Assembly: GCA_002360295.1 (NCBI GenBank)
Contig: DEQI01000149.1
Coordinates: 1,375-6,842, forward strand
Source of the DNA: Planococcaceae bacterium UBA3370
GTDB lineage: Bacteria > Bacillota > Bacilli > Bacillales_A > Planococcaceae
Direction of reading: 5' to 3'
Length of the DNA: 5,468 nucleotides
Under the pieces are notes generated by a model, which was given only the letters and a program-made list of their open reading frames with translations, was not told the origin of the DNA and did not search any database. Shown in pieces: positions 1-4,644 of this stretch; the stretch's first letter is position 1; each line of letters opens with the position of its first letter. A program made the translations under genes and the position numbers.

Positions 1-609
1 AAAACCACTAATCAATCCAATCAACAGATAAATGGCAGTTCCCCAAATAAACAGTGCAGAGCATTTATTAAATATGTACATTATTTTTCCTGAATCATCG
101 AACTTTTTTAACGTTGCGCCTGCAAACATTAGTCCTGTAAACCATAGCCAAGACACGATAATACAAGTAGCAGTAAATAGTATTTTTTCATGTCCACTAT
201 AATGTAATGCACTTGTACCGATGACACCCACTGTATCTAAAATCGCATGAGGGTTTAATAAAGAGACAGATAACGCAAACAATATTTGCTTTTTAGCAGG
301 CAATGCCTCTCCTTTTTCTATAACAGTTCCGCCTGCCTTCCATAGCACTTTGCCCATATACAGTAAAAAAAGGATACCCACTATTAATAAGCCAACTCGT
401 AACCATTCGAATTGATAAACAATTAATGAAAGGCCTAGGACAGCTAATAATATTAATAATGTATCGCAAATAGCAGCTGTTACGACGGCAGGAAATGCAC
501 GTACTTTTGACGGTTGCGTAGCTCCCTGTGTAAATACAAATACGTTTTGAACACCTAATGGCAAAATCAATCCAAATGCGAGAATAAAGCCATGTATGAT
601 TGCTTGCAT
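1..609 (-). CDS. LysE/ArgO-family amino-acid exporter (3' end beyond window)
   Basis: This frame starts at the ATG complementary to 607-609 and stays open for 203 codons to base 1. The stop lies outside, but the LysE family is about 200-210 residues, so little is missing. The protein is very hydrophobic, with likely membrane segments near residues 3-25, 38-65, 68-90, 108-130, 145-167 and 180-201. Two family signatures are visible: PLGVQNVFVFTQG (17-29), matching the N-terminal P-G-x-QN motif, and LNPHAILDT (118-126), very close to the LNPH-x-x-LDT motif of the LysE/ArgO branch. Members export basic or other amino acids across the cytoplasmic membrane using the ion gradient; the substrate here is not readable, though the LNPH-LDT motif favours the lysine/arginine exporters over the RhtB branch. 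The start is supported by an SD (AAAGGGGG on the minus strand) 6 nt upstream. The divergent MocR-type regulator is the obvious candidate controller; B. subtilis yisU/yisV has the same arrangement. Confidence 0.9.
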   Translation of the reverse strand, partial: MQAIIHGFILAFGLILPLGVQNVFVFTQGATQPSKVRAFPAVVTAAICDTLLILLAVLGLSLIVYQFEWLRVGLLIVGILFLLYMGKVLWKAGGTVIEKGEALPAKKQILFALSVSLLNPHAILDTVGVIGTSALHYSGHEKILFTATCIIVSWLWFTGLMFAGATLKKFDDSGKIMYIFNKCSALFIWGTAIYLLIGLISGF

Positions 610-708
610 ACAATTCCCCCTTTCCATTTCATATCTTACTATGATATAACGAAATGAACAGAACCAATTGGACGGTAATTTACCCACCCAATTATTGAGG
701 TGATTTTG
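610..708. promoter_or_regulatory. Divergent control region between exporter and MocR regulator
   Basis: This gap must hold both promoters. For the plus-strand regulator a weak promoter can be read as TTTCCA (621-626), 18 nt, TATAAC (645-650). No convincing exporter promoter was found. Candidate operators are the perfect palindrome GGTAA-T-TTACC (674-684), the palindrome CCAATTGG (664-671), a direct repeat of CCAATT (664-669 and 688-693, 24 nt apart), and an imperfect dyad at 625-656 (CATTTC-ATATC against GATAT-aac-GAAATG). MocR regulators of the GabR and PdxR type are known to use repeated half-sites, so direct repeats fit. Which element, if any, is bound is inference. SD GAGGTGA (697-703) precedes the regulator. 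Confidence 0.45.
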
Positions 709-2133
709 ATGTATTGGAAGCCTTCTCGACAAAGTAATAGTAGTTTACAAGCACAAATTACAAATTGGATGCTCGAAAAAATAGAAGCAAATGAATGGGC
801 AGTTGGAATGAAACTCCCTACTCAAAGACAGCTCGCTATGCAATTAGGCGTCAATCGTAGCACTATCCAGCAAGTGCTAGATGAATTAAAAGCTGATGGA
901 GTTCTAAAGTCAAAAGTCGGTTCGGGTACATTTGTTGCAAGTAATCCATGGCAGCCTTTATTAAATAGGAAACAGCCGAACTGGACGAACTATATAAAAT
1001 CCAGTATTCATAAACCCAATCACGAAACAATACAGCTTATTAATGAATATGAACAATATGAGGACATGATCCGGTTAGGTACTGGAGAGTTAGCCCCTGA
1101 GCTTATACCCTCACATGAAATTCAAAGGTCCATTCAACATCTTGTATTTGAACAAAAATCACTCGGTTACTCAGCACCACAAGGCAACCTAAAGCTACGT
1201 GAGGAGTTATGTAATTATTTAAAACAAAAACAAATATATGTATCTCCTGATGAAATTTGTATTGTATCAGGTGCACTGCAAGCCCTTCAATTACTTGCAG
1301 TAGGATTACTCGAGCCTGGAGCAACTGTCTTTCAAGAACCTGCCTCGTATTTAAACTCGGTACATCCTTTTCAATCAGCAGGTATGGTAATGAAACAATA
1401 TTCAATTGCTGATACATTGCAAAATAAACTTAATAATCGGCAGTTAAATGCTGTACTTTATAGTAACCCAACGCTTAATAATCCCACAGGTCGTATTTGG
1501 ACGACTGAAGAACGGCAACAAGTGATTACTACATGTCAATCATTAAAAATACCGATAGTCGAAGATGATGTGTACAGTGAATTACTGTTTGAAGATGCAC
1601 CGCCTTCATTAAAATCCATGGATGAACATGATCAAGTTTTGTATATTGGGAGCGTATCTAAAACATTTAGTGCTGGTTTAAGAATTGGTTGGATAGTTGG
1701 GCCTAAAGCTGTTATAAAGCGTCTCGCTGATATTAAAATGCAAACGGATTACGGCTCTAGCGCATTTTCTCAAGAGCTAGTAACTCACTGGCTCAATTCA
1801 GGACAATATGAGCTACACGTACAATCATTACGTAATGAACTACAAAACCGCGCACAATTTACAGAAAGGATTCTTGCTAACTATTTTCAAAATATAGCTA
1901 CTTGGGAAACACCTCGAGGTGGATTTTATATATGGCTTCGATTTCATAAGCCGATTATTACAAAACAACTGTTTCTACTTTTGTTAAATGAACAAATACT
2001 CATTAATCCTGGGTATGTATACGATGTAAACGATGCATATCATATTCGTTTATCTTACTCATATGCGACCTATGAACAGCTTGAATCAGGCTTAAAAAGA
2101 CTTGCACAAATTATAGAACCTCTCATAAATTAA
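709..2133 (+). CDS. MocR-type transcription regulator (GntR HTH fused to aminotransferase-like domain)
   Basis: The 474-residue product has two parts. Residues about 10-77 form a GntR-family winged helix (LPTQRQLAMQLGVNRSTIQQVLDELKADGVL, then the KVGSGTFV wing). A linker leads to a fold-type-I aminotransferase-like domain (about 120-474). The PLP site looks intact: YSAPQGNLKLREEL (154-167), NPTG (258-261), EDDVY (285-289, Asp and Tyr contacting the cofactor), SVSK with the Schiff-base lysine at 318, the following LRIGW with Arg325, and a C-terminal Arg447 in HIRLSYS. Such proteins bind DNA and sense PLP or an amino compound attached to it; they usually do not act as metabolic transaminases. 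Length is normal for the family (about 450-500). A GTG at 700 is also in frame, but it lies inside the SD GAGGTGA (697-703), whose 5-nt spacing points to ATG 709. Divergent transcription suggests it controls the LysE-type exporter and itself; the effector is unknown. Confidence 0.93.
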   Translation: MYWKPSRQSNSSLQAQITNWMLEKIEANEWAVGMKLPTQRQLAMQLGVNRSTIQQVLDELKADGVLKSKVGSGTFVASNPWQPLLNRKQPNWTNYIKSSIHKPNHETIQLINEYEQYEDMIRLGTGELAPELIPSHEIQRSIQHLVFEQKSLGYSAPQGNLKLREELCNYLKQKQIYVSPDEICIVSGALQALQLLAVGLLEPGATVFQEPASYLNSVHPFQSAGMVMKQYSIADTLQNKLNNRQLNAVLYSNPTLNNPTGRIWTTEERQQVITTCQSLKIPIVEDDVYSELLFEDAPPSLKSMDEHDQVLYIGSVSKTFSAGLRIGWIVGPKAVIKRLADIKMQTDYGSSAFSQELVTHWLNSGQYELHVQSLRNELQNRAQFTERILANYFQNIATWETPRGGFYIWLRFHKPIITKQLFLLLLNEQILINPGYVYDVNDAYHIRLSYSYATYEQLESGLKRLAQIIEPLIN

Positions 2134-2155
2134 AATTTACAGAGGTATTGTAAAT

Positions 2156-2197
2156 AAAGAGTAAGCATCGACACCATTTTGTCGACGCTTACTCTTT
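2156..2197. terminator. Bidirectional intrinsic terminator between convergent genes
   Basis: An 18-bp stem (2156-2173 with 2180-2197) closes a 6-nt loop. There is one non-Watson-Crick position, A opposite C in the plus transcript and a G-U pair in the minus transcript. T-rich tracts follow on both sides (TTTAATTAGTTTT on plus, TTTATTTAC on minus). It lies 22 nt after the regulator's stop, and its right edge overlaps the stop codon of the convergent gene, so it can end both transcripts. A smaller 7-bp hairpin (ATTTACA 2135-2141 with TGTAAAT 2149-2155) lies directly upstream. Confidence 0.88.
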
Positions 2198-2615
2198 AAT
2201 TAGTTTTAAATAACTTCCCTTGTCTAGAAGCGATTTTTCCAGCAAAGGCACTGAGCTCTTCGATTAATGATTTTCTAGCAATATTAGCGATTGATTCATC
2301 CTCAAATGAAATACTATTTCGTCCCATTAGTATCGCTTCAAGATTCCAATGCGGTATATCACCTTTTTTTACACGATTGTCATCAATGTAAAATTGGTAT
2401 GGTTGTCGGAATAATATTTTTTTCAGTGAGGAAGCTTTTTTATAAACGAGATACAGATCTTCCTTTTTCGCTATTTCAACCATTTTATTTAAGATTCCTG
2501 CTTCACCAGCGTATTGCACTTTTAAAACATATTGACTTGCCTTTTGCTCTATATCAATTTTAAATTCAAATAAGTATTTAGATTGCGACAATCTAATCTT
2601 CCCTTCTATACCCAT
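2196..2615 (-). CDS. Unrecognised 139-residue soluble protein
   Basis: I do not recognise the family. The product is lysine-rich with no signal peptide or membrane segment, so it is probably cytoplasmic. Alternating beta-like patterns dominate residues 5-35 (KYLFEFKIDIEQKASQYVLKV) and 52-80 (DLYLVYKK, then KKILFRQPYQFYIDD). A Trp-containing stretch (GDIPHWNLEAILMG, 85-98) and a C-terminal amphipathic helix (about 107-131) follow. That profile could fit a small beta-barrel or tubby/LURP-one-like fold, but this is a guess. The ATG (complement of 2613-2615) is the furthest-upstream start, since an in-frame TAA lies two codons before it, but it lacks a proper SD. A TTG at codon 9 has AGAAGGGA upstream with about 9 nt spacing and may be the real start, giving 131 residues. 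Well-formed protein and a terminator at its end favour a real gene. Confidence 0.65.
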   Translation of the reverse strand: MGIEGKIRLSQSKYLFEFKIDIEQKASQYVLKVQYAGEAGILNKMVEIAKKEDLYLVYKKASSLKKILFRQPYQFYIDDNRVKKGDIPHWNLEAILMGRNSISFEDESIANIARKSLIEELSAFAGKIASRQGKLFKTN

Positions 2616-2626
2616 GACTTATCTTT

Positions 2627-2654
2627 ATTTTACCAAGAAAATAATTTCCTACAA
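2627..2654 (-). promoter_or_regulatory. Possible extended -10 promoter for the 139-residue gene
   Basis: On the minus strand TGG-TAAAAT (2635 to 2627) is an extended -10 with five of six consensus bases. TTGTAG (2654-2649) lies 16 nt upstream and matches only the TTG of the -35. Transcription would begin only a few bases before the ATG, giving a nearly leaderless mRNA; this fits the missing SD there, or a true start at the later TTG. Inferred from pattern only. Confidence 0.3.
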
Positions 2655-2752
2655 TAGAAAGGTCTATAGCTTATTAGAAATAACTTTACTTTCGCAGCTG
2701 AGAAAAGTGCTCTTCCAAACCTGCTATCGCTCTTGTTTATTTCATACTCCAT
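2630..2752 (-). other. Coding-like short segment, possible 40-codon ORF or interspersed repeat
   Basis: On the minus strand an ATG at 2752-2750 opens 40 codons (starting MEYEINKSDSRFGRALFS, ending RKLFSW) to a TAA at 2630-2632, 14 nt before the 139-residue gene. The only purine tract, GGGGGA, touches the ATG and is too close to be a working SD. Another frame of the same strand (2730 to 2686) reads AIAGLEEHFSQLRK then stop, which looks like a real protein C-terminus. Two coding-like frames over the same bases suggest a gene remnant or a dispersed repeat more than a translated gene. I assign no function. Confidence 0.2.
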
Positions 2753-2766
2753 TCCCCCGAATAAAG

Positions 2767-2807
2767 TTTAATTTATTTCATTATATGTTATAATTTACCT
2801 AGTAAAT
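2767..2807 (+). promoter_or_regulatory. Extended -10 promoter with overlapping palindrome, for the MBL-fold gene
   Basis: TG-T-TATAAT (2786-2794) is a perfect extended -10. The -35 is poor (TTTAAT 2767-2772, 16-nt spacer), which extended -10 promoters tolerate. The palindrome ATTTAC-CTA-GTAAAT (2793-2807) overlaps the end of the -10 and the expected start point near 2801. A repressor bound there would block initiation; that role is inferred, and no regulator gene is adjacent on this strand. Confidence 0.6.
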
Positions 2808-2824
2808 AAAGGAGGTACGGTCCG

Positions 2825-2842
2825 GTGGTAAAAAATAAATAA
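2825..2842 (+). CDS. Putative 5-codon leader peptide MVKNK
   Basis: GTG GTA AAA AAT AAA TAA is preceded by the strongest SD in the window, AAAGGAGGT (2808-2816), 8 nt from the GTG. No longer ORF can use that SD, so the ribosome site either serves this mini-ORF or is left over from a deleted gene. It begins about 24 nt after the predicted transcription start and its stop overlaps the first base pairs of a downstream inverted repeat. Lys-Asn-Lys is a K-x-K pattern of the kind known to stall macrolide-bound ribosomes, but drug sensing here is speculation. Confidence 0.4.
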   Translation: MVKNK

Positions 2843-2932
2843 GAGACAATCTTAAGTTATTCAATAATTTTTAGAATAAACATGCAGATTTTCTCTTTCA
2901 TAGATTAAATATACCTACAAGCAGAGGAGAAA
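2841..2932 (+). promoter_or_regulatory. Leader RNA with two mutually exclusive pairings
   Basis: AAGAGACAATCT (2841-2852) pairs with AGATTTTCTCTT (2886-2897) over 12 bp with one mismatch, with a smaller stem TTATTC/GAATAA (2857-2862 with 2874-2879) inside. The same 3' arm region (2890-2898) can instead pair for 9 bp, two of them G-U, with 2924-2932, which is the SD GAGGAGAAA of the MBL-fold gene. The first pairing leaves the SD free and the second hides it. A ribosome at the end of the MVKNK ORF would cover the first arm. The base pairing is seen; switching is inferred. No T-run follows, so it is not a transcription terminator. Confidence 0.4.
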
Positions 2933-2936
2933 TAAC

Positions 2937-3785
2937 ATGTTAAATAAATTAAGCGATACTATATATTATTCATCACATGAAGAAGATAGAGATCGACCAA
3001 CATTAGGATTGGTGTGTGGTGACCAATATAGTCTTATAATAGATTCCGGCAATTCAACTCAGCATGCAAAAGATTTTTTACAAGAAATCAAGAAACTAGA
3101 TGTACCACTTATCAAATATTTGGTCATTACACATGCGCATTGGGATCACTTCCTTGGTATAAATGAATTTGATGCAACTATTATCGTCAATAGTCAAACA
3201 AGCGAACGATTAAAAGATTGGCAAAGTTATCAATTTGATGATCATTCACTTCAAAATTATGTGAATATGAATCGAATGAATGCGAAGTGTTTAGAAATTA
3301 TTCAATCAGAAATACCGAATAGAGATAGTTTTAAATTAAACTCTCACCAAATAATATTCGAAAATACATTAACTATTGATTTAGGAAATAAAGTTTGCAT
3401 AATTGAAAGAATTAATAGTACTCATACTGACGATTCTACAATTATTTATATACCTGATGAAAAAGTTATTTTTTGGGGTGACTGTGTATATGGGACAACA
3501 GCAAATTCCCTATATCATTTCAAGCAAGCATTGTTAATGCCTATGATTGAAGATATACAAAAATATGATGCTGAATTGTTTCTTCTTGGCCATGAATCAA
3601 TTTGTGATTTGAATGAAATGAATATATATTGGGAAGAGTTAACAACAGCAAATCGGGTTGTGAAATCTACCTCTCTAGAAGATGCTATTGAGTGCTTTAA
3701 GGTAGAAAATAAAAGGGACCCAAATGATAATGAATTATTTTTCATGCAGGCATTTGTTAATGATCGTATAATTCAATCACTATAA
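2937..3785 (+). CDS. MBL-fold metallo-hydrolase, substrate unknown
   Basis: The 282-residue product has the full dinuclear metal site of the metallo-beta-lactamase superfamily. THAHWDH gives His66, His68, Asp70 and His71; His163 (STHTDD), the bridging Asp182 (FWGDCVYG) and His219 (LLGHES) complete it. The early beta-strand motif YSLIIDSGNS (31-40) is also typical. The HxHxDH form matches glyoxalase II, lactonases and class B3 beta-lactamases, not B1 enzymes. There is no signal peptide, so it acts in the cytoplasm, and a periplasmic-type beta-lactamase role is less likely. About 60 residues follow the last ligand and form a helical, charged tail (from about 228), which may be a substrate cap or dimer region. 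SD GAGGAGA lies 6-7 nt before the ATG. It has its own promoter, a leader with a mini-ORF, and its own terminator. The fold and metal site are secure; the reaction is not predictable from sequence alone. Confidence 0.9.
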   Translation: MLNKLSDTIYYSSHEEDRDRPTLGLVCGDQYSLIIDSGNSTQHAKDFLQEIKKLDVPLIKYLVITHAHWDHFLGINEFDATIIVNSQTSERLKDWQSYQFDDHSLQNYVNMNRMNAKCLEIIQSEIPNRDSFKLNSHQIIFENTLTIDLGNKVCIIERINSTHTDDSTIIYIPDEKVIFWGDCVYGTTANSLYHFKQALLMPMIEDIQKYDAELFLLGHESICDLNEMNIYWEELTTANRVVKSTSLEDAIECFKVENKRDPNDNELFFMQAFVNDRIIQSL

Positions 3786-3791
3786 ATCTGT

Positions 3792-3824
3792 AGCCACTTC
3801 AATTATGAAGTGGCTTACTTTTTT
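3792..3824 (+). terminator. Intrinsic terminator after the MBL-fold gene
   Basis: A perfect 10-bp stem, AGCCACTTCA (3792-3801) with TGAAGTGGCT (3806-3815), closes a 4-nt loop and is followed by TACTTTTTT. It starts 6 nt after the stop codon and separates this unit from the acetyltransferase. Confidence 0.92.
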
Positions 3825-3860
3825 AGGTATATAGCGTTATTATTAAATTTCCTTTATTTT

Positions 3861-3869
3861 TGGTATTAT
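3861..3869 (+). promoter_or_regulatory. Extended -10 promoter of the acetyltransferase unit
   Basis: TG-G-TATTAT is an extended -10 with five of six consensus bases. No good -35 lies at the expected distance, as for the MBL-fold gene. Transcription would start near 3876, about 24 nt before the leader ORF. It lies just after the previous gene's terminator, so an independent promoter is needed here. Confidence 0.5.
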
Positions 3870-3899
3870 AAAATCATACAAACTTGAAGGGACTGAACT

Positions 3900-3932
3900 A
3901 TGCGCAGATGGCAATATTTTTCATCTAACTGA
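3900..3932 (+). CDS. Putative 10-codon leader peptide MRRWQYFSSN
   Basis: ATG at 3900 opens ten codons to TGA at 3930-3932. An SD-like GAAGGGA (3886-3892) lies 7 nt upstream. The ORF ends 24 nt before the acetyltransferase start. Codons 5 to 8 (CAA TAT TTT and the T of TCA) form the 5' arm of a perfect stem whose 3' arm reaches the main SD, and the stop codon sits in the loop. This placement is what a translational-attenuation leader needs. I do not recognise the peptide, and translation is unproven. Confidence 0.45.
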   Translation: MRRWQYFSSN

Positions 3933-3944
3933 TTAAAAATATTG
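3912..3944 (+). promoter_or_regulatory. Stem-loop overlapping leader ORF and abutting the acetyltransferase SD
   Basis: CAATATTTTT (3912-3921) pairs perfectly with AAAAATATTG (3935-3944). Inside the 13-nt loop ATC/GAT (3923-3925 with 3931-3933) can extend it across a 1x1 mismatch. The last paired base is the first G of the SD GGAGGT (3944-3949). The stem is AT-rich and so weak, and would hinder rather than block ribosome entry. A ribosome paused on leader codons 3 to 7 would melt the 5' arm and leave the SD open. No T-run follows, so it is not a terminator. Confidence 0.5.
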
Positions 3945-3956
3945 GAGGTAAAAGTA

Positions 3957-4487
3957 TTGATAAAAGAACTAAACACCAAAAGACTATATTTAAGACAAAT
4001 GGAAATTTCAGACTCTCCTAGTTTGTTTAAAATTTGGTCTGATCCAGATGTAACAAAATTCATGAACATTTCAAGCTTTACACATGAATCACAAGCAAAA
4101 GAAATGATTGAACTTTTTGAGGAGTTGGCTCAGAATAATAAGGCTATTCGGTTCAGTATGATTGAACTAAATTCCAATGAATTAATTGGTACATGTGGAT
4201 TCAATTTTATAGACTTTGAAAATGCTAAAGCTGAAATTGGTTATGATATAGCTAAAGCTTTTTGGGGCAAAGGTTACGCAGCTGAAGGTATCATTGCACT
4301 GCTTCATTATGCTTTCGAAACTCTAGAACTAAATAGAATCGAAGCAAAGGTAGAACCAGCGAATGTGAATTCCATCAAAGTATTACAAAAACTTAATTTC
4401 ACATTTGAAGGAACACTTAGACAATACGAAAAATCTAAAGGAAACTTTGTTGATATTAATATGTATTCACTATTAAAAACTGATTAA
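3957..4487 (+). CDS. GNAT family N-acetyltransferase, RimJ/RimL-like
   Basis: The 176-residue product has the layout of RimJ/RimL-type GNAT enzymes. It opens with TKRLYLRQMEISD (7-19), has the beta4 region ELIGTCGF (75-82) and AEIGYDIAKAFWGKGYAAEG (92-111), whose WGKGYA loop (103-108) is the acetyl-CoA pyrophosphate-binding motif, then an LNRIEAKVEPANVNSIKVLQKL stretch (125-146) and NFTFEGTLR (147-155), the usual end of the domain. It transfers an acetyl group from acetyl-CoA to an amine; relatives modify ribosomal-protein N-termini or small molecules such as antibiotics, and the substrate here is not readable. Length is normal. I chose TTG 3957 because SD GGAGGT (3944-3949) lies 7 nt upstream; another in-frame TTG at 3942 overlaps that SD. 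It has its own promoter, a leader ORF with hairpin, and its own terminator. Confidence 0.9.
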   Translation: MIKELNTKRLYLRQMEISDSPSLFKIWSDPDVTKFMNISSFTHESQAKEMIELFEELAQNNKAIRFSMIELNSNELIGTCGFNFIDFENAKAEIGYDIAKAFWGKGYAAEGIIALLHYAFETLELNRIEAKVEPANVNSIKVLQKLNFTFEGTLRQYEKSKGNFVDINMYSLLKTD

Positions 4488-4499
4488 TTTAGAAGTTCC

Positions 4500-4541
4500 C
4501 ATGCCTATATCTTTATTTTAGATATAGGCATGCATTTATTT
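4500..4541 (+). terminator. Intrinsic terminator after the acetyltransferase
   Basis: A perfect 13-bp stem, CATGCCTATATCT (4500-4512) with AGATATAGGCATG (4520-4532), closes a 7-nt loop and is followed by CATTTATTTATT. It lies 12 nt after the stop codon. There is no T tract on the other strand, so it works mainly for the plus transcript. Confidence 0.85.
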
Positions 4542-4644
4542 ATTGCGATTTATTATATCGTTGATTACTCAATTTACTTAGAGAAATGATCAATAATTAT
4601 GCTAAAGTTATATTAGAAAACAATCCAAAAAAGAAGGTCTGTTT

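Noticed and set aside
293..613. 106-codon open frame on the minus strand
   Set aside because: It lies out of frame over the LysE-type exporter, whose frame has a good SD and clear family motifs.
700..708. GTG at 700 as the start of the MocR gene
   Set aside because: It lies inside the SD GAGGTGA and has no SD of its own; ATG 709 is 5 nt after that SD.
1103..1417. 104-codon open frame on the minus strand
   Set aside because: Antisense shadow of the MocR aminotransferase domain, with no recognisable motif.
2291..2563. 90-codon open frame on the plus strand
   Set aside because: Antisense to the 139-residue gene, with a low-complexity Phe/Leu/His composition; the opposite frame is better formed and ends at a terminator.
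3515..3745. 76-codon open frame on the minus strand
   Set aside because: Antisense shadow of the MBL-fold gene, which has an intact catalytic motif set.
3942..3956. TTG at 3942 as the start of the acetyltransferase
   Set aside because: It overlaps the SD GGAGGT; TTG 3957 lies 7 nt downstream of it, and family N-termini begin at that point.
3866..4069. 67-codon open frame on the minus strand
   Set aside because: Covers the promoter, leader and 5' end of the acetyltransferase on the other strand; no supporting motif.
4500..4541. The 13-bp inverted repeat as a riboswitch or leader element of the BASS-type gene
   Set aside because: It directly follows the acetyltransferase stop with a T-rich tail and lies upstream of any plausible transporter promoter, so a terminator explains it.
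4599..4616. Five-codon ORF MLKLY before the BASS-type transporter, as a third leader peptide
   Set aside because: No SD precedes its ATG, it overlaps the only plausible -10, and no inverted repeat joins it to the main SD.
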